From positions 44,778-108,777 of the forward strand of contig QHUS01000072.1 in the NCBI GenBank assembly GCA_003222035.1: a DNA stretch of 64,000 nucleotides, in the 5' to 3' direction. This stretch comes from Gemmatimonadota bacterium (GTDB lineage: Bacteria; Gemmatimonadota; Gemmatimonadetes; Gemmatimonadales; GWC2-71-9). Position 1 is the first letter of the stretch. Each line of letters opens with the position of its first letter. The notes under the pieces were generated by a model, which did not search any database, was not told the DNA's origin, and worked only from the letters and a program-made list of their open reading frames with translations. Below are positions 56,401 to 63,416 of this stretch, in pieces. The translations under genes and the position numbers were made by a program.

Positions 56401-56933
56401 CGATGGTCAAGCGGCAAGTCTCGAAGAAGACGGGCGCCGAATACGCGCGCGTGACGCTCGAGGACTTCCACGGCACCGCGGAGGCGCTGGTGTTCCCGGA
56501 GGCGTGGGCCAAGCTCAGCGAGACGATCCAGACGGATCGCGCGCTCCTGCTCGTGGGCGGCTACAGCGCGCGCGACCGGGACGACGAGCAGGCGCCGTTC
56601 GTCATCGAATCCGCGCAAGCGCTCGACGAGCTGAAGCCCAGCGGCGCGATCGGCGTGGCATTGCGGTGGTCGCCCACCGCGCCCCCGCCCCCCGATGCGA
56701 CGCGCGCCGCGGCCGCCTTGTGCGCGGCGCACCCGGGGCCGGCCCCGGTGCTGGTGGAGTGGAAGGAAGATGGAGAGAACGGCGGTGAGGCTGTCCCCGG
56801 ACCTGTCCCCGGCGTCAGCACTCCGGCCGCTCGTCTTCGTAGTCGTTCGCTGCGCGTGGCAGTGGACGACGAGCTGGTCGTGGCGCTGCGCGCGCTCCTC
56901 GGGCCCGAGCACGTGCACCTGGTCAAGACCTGA
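53433..56933 (+). CDS. dnaE: DNA polymerase III subunit alpha
   Basis: Replicative DNA polymerase catalytic subunit, 1166 residues, DnaE type. The N-terminal PHP domain starts [19 protein letters not shown] with its metal histidines. The polymerase active site is PDIDLDF with D399, D401 and D403. [41 protein letters not shown] and [29 protein letters not shown] are typical. The C-terminal OB-fold ([32 protein letters not shown]) is present. Between about residues 905 and 930 a low-complexity linker is encoded by iterated heptads (56192-56219). It is first in an operon with accA. Confidence 0.98.
   Translation: [1166 protein letters not shown]
56192..56219. repeat. Iterated 7-mers inside dnaE
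   Basis: Three CCCGCTC heptads and one CCTGCTC, encoding an [8 protein letters not shown]-type linker between the finger region and the OB-fold of DnaE. It lies in a variable region, so it probably does not harm the enzyme. No inverted partner is seen. Confidence 0.55.
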
Positions 56934-56936
56934 CCG

Positions 56937-57896
56937 ATGGCGACCCACACACTCGACTTCGAGCGGCCGCTGCTCGAGCTGGAGCGCCAAATCGAGGAGA
57001 TGAAGCGCGTCGCGGGCGAAGGCTCCGTGGATGTCGCGAAGGAGATCGCCCCGCTCGAGAAGCGACTCGCCGAGCTCCGGGGCGAGATCTATCGGAACCT
57101 CACGCCGATGCAACGCGTACAGGTCGCGCGGCACCCCAGGCGACCGTACACGCTCGACTATCTCAGCACGGTGTTCACCGATTTCGTGGAGCTGCACGGC
57201 GACCGGCTGTTCCGCGACGATCCGGCGATCGTGGGGGGGTGGGCGCGGCTCGACGGGATGAGCGTCATGGTGATCGGACACCAGAAGGGGCGCGACACCA
57301 AGGAGAACCTGCGGCGGAACTTCGGCATGGCCCACCCCGAGGGCTATCGCAAGGCGCTCCGTCTCATGCGTCTGGCGGAGCAGTTCCACGCTCCGGTGAT
57401 CACGCTGGTCGACACGCCGGGCGCGTACCCCGGGCTGGGCGCTGAGGAGCGGGGCCAGGCCGAGGCGATCGCTCGGAACCTGGTCGAGATGGCGACGCTG
57501 CGCACGCCCATCATCACCGCGGTGATCGGCGAGGGCGGATCGGGGGGCGCCCTGGCGGTCGGGCTCGCCGACCGCGTCCTGATGCTCGAGAACTCCGTGT
57601 ACTCAGTGATTTCCCCGGAAGGATGCGCCGCCATCCTCTGGAAGGACGCGAGCCTGCGGGAACGGGCCGCGGAAGCCCTCAAGATCACGGCCGAGGATCT
57701 GCTCGAGCTCGGGGTGATCGACGAGATCATCGCGGAGCCGCCGGGCGGCGCGCACGCCGATCCCGAGGCCACGGCCGCGGCGCTGGGCGACACATTGCGG
57801 CGCCACACGCGTCACCTGCGCAAGGTCAGGATCGAAAAGCTCCTCAAACGCCGCGAAGAGAAGTACCTTTCGATGGGCGCGTTGAGCGAGAAGTGA
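56937..57896 (+). CDS. accA: Acetyl-CoA carboxylase carboxyltransferase subunit alpha
   Basis: Alpha subunit of the carboxyltransferase that makes malonyl-CoA for fatty acid synthesis. The 319-residue protein starts [28 protein letters not shown] and has the family patterns [86 protein letters not shown] and [38 protein letters not shown]. It begins three bases after dnaE, as in many genomes. Confidence 0.97.
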   Translation: MATHTLDFERPLLELERQIEEMKRVAGEGSVDVAKEIAPLEKRLAELRGEIYRNLTPMQRVQVARHPRRPYTLDYLSTVFTDFVELHGDRLFRDDPAIVGGWARLDGMSVMVIGHQKGRDTKENLRRNFGMAHPEGYRKALRLMRLAEQFHAPVITLVDTPGAYPGLGAEERGQAEAIARNLVEMATLRTPIITAVIGEGGSGGALAVGLADRVLMLENSVYSVISPEGCAAILWKDASLRERAAEALKITAEDLLELGVIDEIIAEPPGGAHADPEATAAALGDTLRRHTRHLRKVRIEKLLKRREEKYLSMGALSEK

Positions 57897-57897
57897 G

Positions 57898-58779
57898 TTG
57901 AACGACGTCGTCGAGGTCCGGTTCAAAGGCAACCGGAAAGAATTCTTCACCTGGCCGTCCGCGGAGCCGCTCGCCCTGCACGATCCCGTGATCGTGGAGG
58001 TCGATCGGGGGCAGGATCTCGGCCGCGTGTCGGCCGTGGGCCCGGTCGCCGCGAAGAAATGCGGAGGCGGGTGCAGCGGGTGCAGTCTGGCGGGTCCTAC
58101 CCAGCCGTCCGCATCTCCTCCCGGCGAGGAGCAGTCCGGAGCTGCGATCCAGCGCCGCGTGCTGCGCCGCGCCACCCCGGACGACGCGGCGATCGCCGAG
58201 CAGCTGCACCGCGAGGAGGACGACGTGCGCCGCCGCGTGATGGATCGGGTCCGGGTCCACACCCTTCCGATGAAAGTCACCGACGCCGAGTGGCAATGGG
58301 ACCGTAAGAAGCTCACCGTTTATTTCACGGCCGAGCAGCGGGTGGACTTTCGGGCCCTGGTGCGTGACCTCGCGAGCCTGTTCCACACGCGCATCGAGCT
58401 GCGTCAGATCGGGGCGCGCGACGAGGCCAAGCGCCTCGACGGCGTGGGCCGCTGCGGTCGCCAGTACTGCTGCTCGAGCTGGCTCCCCGAGCTGCGGCCC
58501 GTGAGCCTCGCGCTCGCCAAAGACCAGCACCTGTCCCTCAATCCCTCGCAGATCTCCGGAGGGTGCGGGCGGCTGCTCTGCTGCCTCCGCTACGAGCACG
58601 ACTTCTACGTCCAGACGCGCAAGCGCTTTCCCAAGGAAGGCCGCGTGCTGCAGACACGCCTGGGGGCGGAGCGCGTCCTCGCGGTCGACGTGTTCCGCGA
58701 GACCGTGACCCTGCGCGCCGAGGCGGGCGACACCCGCGTGGTGGCACTGGAAAAGCTGAAGGACGACGTAATCCCGTAG
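57898..58779 (+). CDS. PSP1-domain protein, RicT/YaaT-like
   Basis: A 293-residue cytoplasmic protein of the PSP1 family. In Bacillus the homologue YaaT/RicT forms an iron-sulfur complex that promotes RNA maturation through RNase Y; that role here is inference. Visible features: the N-terminal VVEVRFKGNRKEFFTWP, a Cys-rich loop KKCGGGCSGCSLAG, the family motif RVHTLPMKVTDAEWQWDRKKLTVYFTAEQRVDFRALVRDLA, the cluster GVGRCGRQYCCSSWLPE and SGGCGRLLCCLRYE. TTG 57898 is the start, one base after the accA stop. Confidence 0.88.
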   Translation: MNDVVEVRFKGNRKEFFTWPSAEPLALHDPVIVEVDRGQDLGRVSAVGPVAAKKCGGGCSGCSLAGPTQPSASPPGEEQSGAAIQRRVLRRATPDDAAIAEQLHREEDDVRRRVMDRVRVHTLPMKVTDAEWQWDRKKLTVYFTAEQRVDFRALVRDLASLFHTRIELRQIGARDEAKRLDGVGRCGRQYCCSSWLPELRPVSLALAKDQHLSLNPSQISGGCGRLLCCLRYEHDFYVQTRKRFPKEGRVLQTRLGAERVLAVDVFRETVTLRAEAGDTRVVALEKLKDDVIP

Positions 58780-58781
58780 GA

Positions 58782-60311
58782 ATGCCTGCCCCGAAGTTTT
58801 ACCTCACCACGGCGATCGACTATTCCAACGGCGAGCCGCACCTCGGGCACGCCCTGGAGAAGATCGGCGCCGACTGCATCGCCCGGTATCACCGGTTGCG
58901 CGGCGACGACGTCCACTTCCTGATGGGGATGGACGAGCACAGCCAGTCGGTGATCCAGGCCGCCGCCCGCGCCGGCGTGACGCCGCAGGCATGGGTCGAC
59001 CGCATGGCGACCACGTTCGCCGACTACTGGCACCGCCTCCATTGTTCGAACGACGACTGGATTCGCACCACGGAGCCGCGACACGCCCGCGCGGTGGCGG
59101 CCCTGCTCGAGCGCATCCAGCAGCGCCACCCCGCAGATCTGTTTGAGGCGGAGTACGAGGGGCTGTACTGCACCGGGTGCGAGGAGTTCAAAACCGGCTC
59201 GCAGATCGTCGATGGGCACTGCATCGAGCATCCCACGCTCGAGCTGATCCCGACCAAGGAGCGGAACCACTTCTTCCGGCTGAGCGCGTATCGCGACGCC
59301 GTACTCGACCGCATCCGCTCGGGCGCCCTGAGCGTGCAGCCCGAGATCCGTCGCAACGAGGTGCTGCGACTGCTCGAGGCGGGCCTCCAGGACATCTCGA
59401 TCTCGCGGCAGCGCCAGCCCTGGGGCATTCCGTTTCCCGGTGACGCGCAGCAGACGGTCTACGTGTGGTTCGACGCGCTGATCAACTACCTCTCGGCGAC
59501 CGGGTTTCCCGAGCTCGGCTACGAGCGGTTGTGGCCCGCCGACCTGCATGTCGTTGGCAAAGGGATCACGCGCTTCCATTGCATCATCTGGCCCGCGATG
59601 CTCCTCGCGGCCGAGATCGAGCTTCCCCGCGCGGTGTGGGCACACGGCTACGTGCAGTGGTCGGGCGCCAAGATGAGCAAGACCGCCGGGACGGTCGTGA
59701 CGCTCGGCGAAGCGATCGATCGGTACGGCGCCGATGCGCTCCGCTACTTCCTGCTCCGCGAGGTCGGCTTCGACAACGACGGCGATTTCACGTGGGAACG
59801 GTTCGACGTGCGTTACAACGCGGAGCTCGCGGATACCTTCGGCAACCTGGTGTCGCGCGTGCTCACCATGATCCACCGCTATCGGGAAGGCACCGTGCCG
59901 CGTGCCGAGGGAAGCACCAACTCACCATTCGACAAGGCCGTGAGGGATGGGGTGGCGACCTATGACGAGTGGATGGCTGGCCATCGGCTGCAGGAGGGAG
60001 CGCGCCAGTTCATCAGCGTCGCAGGGGCCGCCAACCGTTACATCGAGGAGCAGGCGCCGTGGCAGCTCGCGAAGCAGGGAAAACAGCGCGAACTCGACCT
60101 GGTCCTCGCCAACCTGGCCCGGACCGTGGTGCGTCTCGCGATCCTCGCCTACCCTTTTATCCCCGATAAGGCGGAGGCCGTTTGGGAGCTCGTATGCCCA
60201 GGATTGAGCCTGGCACGAACGTCGCTCGAGGATGCCGTGGGCGGTGTGGAAGGGCGACCCGTAGGGAAAGCGCCTATCCTGTTCCCCAAACCGCGATTGG
60301 CCAGTGTCTAA
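58782..60311 (+). CDS. metG: Methionyl-tRNA synthetase
   Basis: Charges tRNA-Met. The 509-residue class-I synthetase has LTTAIDYSNGEPHLGHALEKIGADCIARYHRLRGDDV (HIGH-type HLGH), the zinc knuckle LYCTGCEEFKTGSQIVDGHCIEHP and the KMSKS-type loop WSGAKMSKTAGTVV. The anticodon-binding helical part ends after ANRYIEEQAPWQLAKQ. It lacks the C-terminal dimerisation domain found in longer forms. ATG 58782 follows the ricT-like stop by two bases. A small hairpin lies just after its stop. Confidence 0.96.
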   Translation: MPAPKFYLTTAIDYSNGEPHLGHALEKIGADCIARYHRLRGDDVHFLMGMDEHSQSVIQAAARAGVTPQAWVDRMATTFADYWHRLHCSNDDWIRTTEPRHARAVAALLERIQQRHPADLFEAEYEGLYCTGCEEFKTGSQIVDGHCIEHPTLELIPTKERNHFFRLSAYRDAVLDRIRSGALSVQPEIRRNEVLRLLEAGLQDISISRQRQPWGIPFPGDAQQTVYVWFDALINYLSATGFPELGYERLWPADLHVVGKGITRFHCIIWPAMLLAAEIELPRAVWAHGYVQWSGAKMSKTAGTVVTLGEAIDRYGADALRYFLLREVGFDNDGDFTWERFDVRYNAELADTFGNLVSRVLTMIHRYREGTVPRAEGSTNSPFDKAVRDGVATYDEWMAGHRLQEGARQFISVAGAANRYIEEQAPWQLAKQGKQRELDLVLANLARTVVRLAILAYPFIPDKAEAVWELVCPGLSLARTSLEDAVGGVEGRPVGKAPILFPKPRLASV

Positions 60312-60499
60312 GTGCCTAGGAGAAGGTGATTTGGGTCACCTTCGGCCGTGTTGACGCCTTCCTCGCCAAGCCGTACTTTACTGGTCCACTCGGGGACCGG
60401 ACCCCACGCCCTGTCCGGACTCTCCCTACGGCAGGTCCAAATGGACCGGCGCGGTTGCGCCGGGCCTGATTGGTTTCGATGCGAGGTCGGCGCGACTAG
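60312..60499 (+). other. Highly structured leader before the M23 peptidase
   Basis: A 188-base gap with many complementary stretches. A hairpin after metG (60322-60329 with 60336-60343, 8 of 8). A long closing helix (60355-60366 with 60481-60492, 10 of 12). A 6-base helix (60370-60375 with 60427-60432). A three-way part closed by CAGG/CCTG (60432-60435, 60465-60468) holds a 3-base hairpin and a 7-base GC stem with GGTT loop (60446-60452, 60457-60463). Such density suggests a folded RNA element, possibly a riboswitch-like leader controlling the cell-wall peptidase. It matches no class I recognise. No T-run follows any stem. Confidence 0.45.
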
Positions 60500-61438
60500 A
60501 TGAGCAAGAAGGCAGAGCGACGCTGGACCGTCATGGTGGTGCCCCACGGCTCGGGTTCGTCCCGCGCGGTGGAGGTGTCCCAGACGTTCGTCAAAGCCCT
60601 CTTGGGGATCGGCAGCGTGTTGGTGCTGGCGTTCCTGGTGCTGGGCGTCGCCGCCATCTCGCGCGGGGTGAACATCACGCACAGCCGCGCCCTCGAGAAC
60701 GAGAACCGCATCCTCGCCGACGAGATCCAGCGCATGCGCGAGCGCATGTCCGGGCTGCGTGACACACTCCATCGGTTCAGCGAGCGCGAGCAAGAGCTAC
60801 GCCTGCTGGCCGGCCTCGTGCCGACCGACACGAGCGTGCAGCAGGCGGGGATCGGCGGGCCGGCTGGAACGTGGTCGGAGCGGGATAGCCTCAAGGCGCT
60901 CGGCCCCAGCGGGCAGCAGGCCCTCGCCGCGCGGCTCGATGTCGATGCGCTCGCCCGCCGCGCCAACATCCTGGTGCGGTCGCTGAACGAAGCGTACGAC
61001 TCGCTGTCCAAGAACCGGGCGCTCATGGCCGCGACGCCGTCGATCATGCCGACCAAGGGCTGGTTGACGAGCGCGTTCGCGCGCGAGCGGATCCATCCGA
61101 TCCTCCACCTCGCCCGGCCACACGAGGGCATCGATGTGACCGCGCCGATGGGCGCGGAGATCGAGGCGCCGGCGGCGGGGATCGTGACCGAAGTGCGGTG
61201 GGAAGAGGGCTACGGCAATATGATCACCATGGACCACGGGTACGGTCTGGTGACCCGCTTCGCGCACTGCTCAAAGATCCTGGTGGTCCGGGGCCAGCGG
61301 GTGAAGCGCGGTCAGAAGATCGCGCTCGTCGGCTCGACCGGGCTCTCGACCGGGCCGCACCTGCACTATGAGGTATGGGTGAACCGCAAGCCGGTGGACC
61401 CGATGAAGTACGTCATGCCCGATGCGATCGTGGACTGA
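60500..61438 (+). CDS. M23 (LytM-type) cell-wall metallopeptidase, membrane-anchored
   Basis: A 312-residue protein. A short cytoplasmic head is followed by a transmembrane segment (ALLGIGSVLVLAFLVLGVAAI, about 33-53), a coiled coil (about 60-100, RALENENRILADEIQRMRERMSGLRDTLHRFSEREQEL) and a LytM domain. The zinc motif is HEGIDV in LARPHEGIDVTAPMG and the HLHYEVW end carries the second HxH histidines. The fold fits peptidoglycan endopeptidases or their inactive regulators of the EnvC type; the zinc residues are intact. ATG 60500 lies at the end of the structured leader. An intrinsic terminator lies 26 bases after its stop. Confidence 0.92.
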   Translation: MSKKAERRWTVMVVPHGSGSSRAVEVSQTFVKALLGIGSVLVLAFLVLGVAAISRGVNITHSRALENENRILADEIQRMRERMSGLRDTLHRFSEREQELRLLAGLVPTDTSVQQAGIGGPAGTWSERDSLKALGPSGQQALAARLDVDALARRANILVRSLNEAYDSLSKNRALMAATPSIMPTKGWLTSAFARERIHPILHLARPHEGIDVTAPMGAEIEAPAAGIVTEVRWEEGYGNMITMDHGYGLVTRFAHCSKILVVRGQRVKRGQKIALVGSTGLSTGPHLHYEVWVNRKPVDPMKYVMPDAIVD

Positions 61439-61448
61439 CCGGCGGCGG

Positions 61449-61916
61449 ATGGACGGAGAAGCCGAGGGGCGCAGCGTGCTGCGCCCCTCGCGTTGTTTTT
61501 GGCGGGGGGGCGCAGTGCTCGTCTGCGTCGCGGCCGCAGGAGGCGCGCAGGCGGGGGTCGCGCAGTCGAATGCGCCGAGCGACGGGCGGGTGATTACTGC
61601 CGAAACCATCACCAGGTCCCATGCGAAGACGGCGTGGGACGCGGTCAGGCTGACGGTGCCGAACGTGCAGCTGCGGGAGGTCCACGGGCAGCCGGCGCGC
61701 ATCCAGCGGCGCGGCCGGGCGAGCATCTACCAGGAGGATCAGGTCCGGGTGATGCTCGACCACCTGCCGGTCGACGACCTCCAGGTCCTGAAGCAGGTCG
61801 CCGCGTCCGACATCCTCACGATCGAGGTCCTCTCGGGACTGGACGCGACGACCCAGTATGGTGGTGGTTCCACCACCGGCGTCATCGTTATCAGCACGAA
61901 GAACGGCCGTCCCTGA
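61449..61916 (+). CDS. Small secreted TonB-plug-like protein
   Basis: A 155-residue protein with a hydrophobic segment (GGAVLVCVAAAGGAQAGVAQ) and a single plug-like domain: ETITRSHAKTAWDAVRLTVPN at its start and DILTIEVLSGLDATTQYGGGSTTGVIVISTKNG at its end, the typical close of TonB receptor plug domains, but without a barrel. The start is uncertain: ATG 61449 puts a terminator hairpin inside the coding region, so a downstream GTG (61476 or 61516) may be used. Stand-alone plug-like proteins are unusual; a role in envelope uptake with the neighbouring SusC/SusD pair is speculative. Confidence 0.6.
   Translation: MDGEAEGRSVLRPSRCFWRGGAVLVCVAAAGGAQAGVAQSNAPSDGRVITAETITRSHAKTAWDAVRLTVPNVQLREVHGQPARIQRRGRASIYQEDQVRVMLDHLPVDDLQVLKQVAASDILTIEVLSGLDATTQYGGGSTTGVIVISTKNGRP
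61464..61500. terminator. Intrinsic terminator after the M23 gene
   Basis: A perfect 12-base stem (GAGGGGCGCAGC with GCTGCGCCCCTC, 61464-61475 and 61478-61489), a two-base loop, then GCGTTG and five T. It overlaps the N-terminal codons of the next open frame, which argues for a later start or for attenuation of that gene. Confidence 0.75.
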
Positions 61917-61974
61917 AGCAGCGCGGGGGCGCCGTTCGGGCCGCCCCCGAGATTACATCACTTCCCTACAAGCG

Positions 61975-63363
61975 TCACGGCTTGCGGTCGGCGCATCCGT
62001 GGAAGTTCGTGTTGTTCAACTCTTCCACCGGGAGCACCATCTGAATGGCGTCACCGTAGGGCCCGCCCTTGAACCAGACACCAGTCGGGTACACGATGCT
62101 ATCGGGGTGCTGATATTGGCGGAGCAACCGCCGCATGTCGCCCAGTCGGTGTCCGGTGCTGAACAACCAGAACGCGCGCTCATAGAACATGAGGTTCGTG
62201 CGCGCGGCGGTATCCGGCGTGGTGCCAGGGTCGGTGAGTGCTGTCAGCGCGGGGCCCCGCGTGAACCCCGACTGGATCGGCGGATAGAGTGTCGTGGTCG
62301 TTCGCAAGGTGTTGATGATCGAGATCCATGTCGCGTAGTCGCCCGCGCGCAGCCGCTCCTCGGCCGCGATCAGGCGCGCTTCAATCCCGCTCGCGATCGT
62401 CACCGCGCTCGTGCGGCCCCAAATGCCTTCCCTGATGACCAGGATGGGGAAGGCGCTATCGAAGATCCCGTCGTCTTTAAGACTCGTCCCAATACGTCTC
62501 GGAATCCGAGGGTCGTTCGCCGTCACGTACGGGAGGCCGTTCTTTCCCTCCACGTCGCCCATGGTGTACCGACGCGCGCTGGCGTTGAGCGCCCACATCT
62601 GGTTGTCGTTGACGTTGAGCGAGTGGGTCACGTCGTAGCGGAACGTGTCCGGAACCGTCGCCACGGCGGCGGCGGCGGCGGTAAAGTCCGCCCGGTCCAC
62701 CAGGGCCCGTCCCTTGATGACCATCGCGAACCTCGCGGCCTTCACCCGAGGGCTCGCGGTGTCACCGCCGGCGATCGCCAGCGCGGAATCAGCGTTCGCG
62801 ATCCCGAGCGTGAACAGGGAGTCATTGCTGATCGGTTCCCCGAAGATCACCTCGGTGCCCGACACGCCGCTCAGCGGGATGCCGTTGCAGTAATGCTCTC
62901 CCAAAAGGACTTGTGTGTACGCGAGGAAGTCGAACATCCGCGCGATGGTGGCGACGGAATCCGGCTGGTACGCCCGCAGCCCGTCGATGGCCAGCAGGGC
63001 TTGAGTGCGTACCCGGTTCAGGTTACGGAACGGCCCGGCGTTGAAGGTGTTCGTGGGATCCCAGATGCGTTGATCCATCGTGTTCCGCTGGATGAACGTG
63101 TCCCCCGACCGCCACTCGTCGGTGAGCAGTCCGCCGAACACGAACAGCGCGTCCGGCCCCTGGGTACCGCTCACCGCCTGGGCGAGCCGCAAGACGGCTC
63201 CGTTCGACAGGCCGATCGCCGACGAAGCCGAATTGGCGCCTAGGATGATGTCGGGATCGGTGACATTCAGCAGGGTGTCGGTGCATGCCAACGCAGGCGG
63301 CACCACGAGGCACGCGAGGACCAGCGGCCTCCGCAGCTGCCGGAGCAACAGGTATCTAGTCAT
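61975..63363 (-). CDS. SusD/RagB-family outer-membrane lipoprotein
   Basis: Surface-bound glycan- or nutrient-binding partner of a SusC-type receptor, 462 residues. Signal RRPLVLACLVVPPALACTD with a lipobox cysteine. The mature part is helical with TPR-like pairs: GLLTDEWRSGDTFIQRNTMDQRIWD, FDFLAYTQVLLGEHYCNGIPLS, ALAIAGGDTASPRVKAARFAMVIKGRALVDRADF and the conserved ending FYERAFWLFSTGHRLGDMRRLLRQY...FLPVEELNNT-like sequence. ATG 63363 is the start, 53 bases downstream of the SusC-type gene. The substrate is unknown. Confidence 0.93.
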   Translation of the reverse strand: MTRYLLLRQLRRPLVLACLVVPPALACTDTLLNVTDPDIILGANSASSAIGLSNGAVLRLAQAVSGTQGPDALFVFGGLLTDEWRSGDTFIQRNTMDQRIWDPTNTFNAGPFRNLNRVRTQALLAIDGLRAYQPDSVATIARMFDFLAYTQVLLGEHYCNGIPLSGVSGTEVIFGEPISNDSLFTLGIANADSALAIAGGDTASPRVKAARFAMVIKGRALVDRADFTAAAAAVATVPDTFRYDVTHSLNVNDNQMWALNASARRYTMGDVEGKNGLPYVTANDPRIPRRIGTSLKDDGIFDSAFPILVIREGIWGRTSAVTIASGIEARLIAAEERLRAGDYATWISIINTLRTTTTLYPPIQSGFTRGPALTALTDPGTTPDTAARTNLMFYERAFWLFSTGHRLGDMRRLLRQYQHPDSIVYPTGVWFKGGPYGDAIQMVLPVEELNNTNFHGCADRKP

Positions 63364-63416
63364 GGGTGAAGAACCCCCTCACGGTCGTTCTCCGGTCGCG
63401 CATCATGGCCGAGTCC

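Noticed and set aside
60322..60343. Intrinsic terminator after metG
   Set aside because: The 8-base hairpin has no T-run; kept only as part of the structured leader.
60468..60492. A tmRNA-like 5' end (gattggtttcgatgcgagg) before the M23 gene
   Set aside because: The following sequence is protein coding and no tag reading frame or TTCGA-type 3' end is found; there is no room for a tmRNA.
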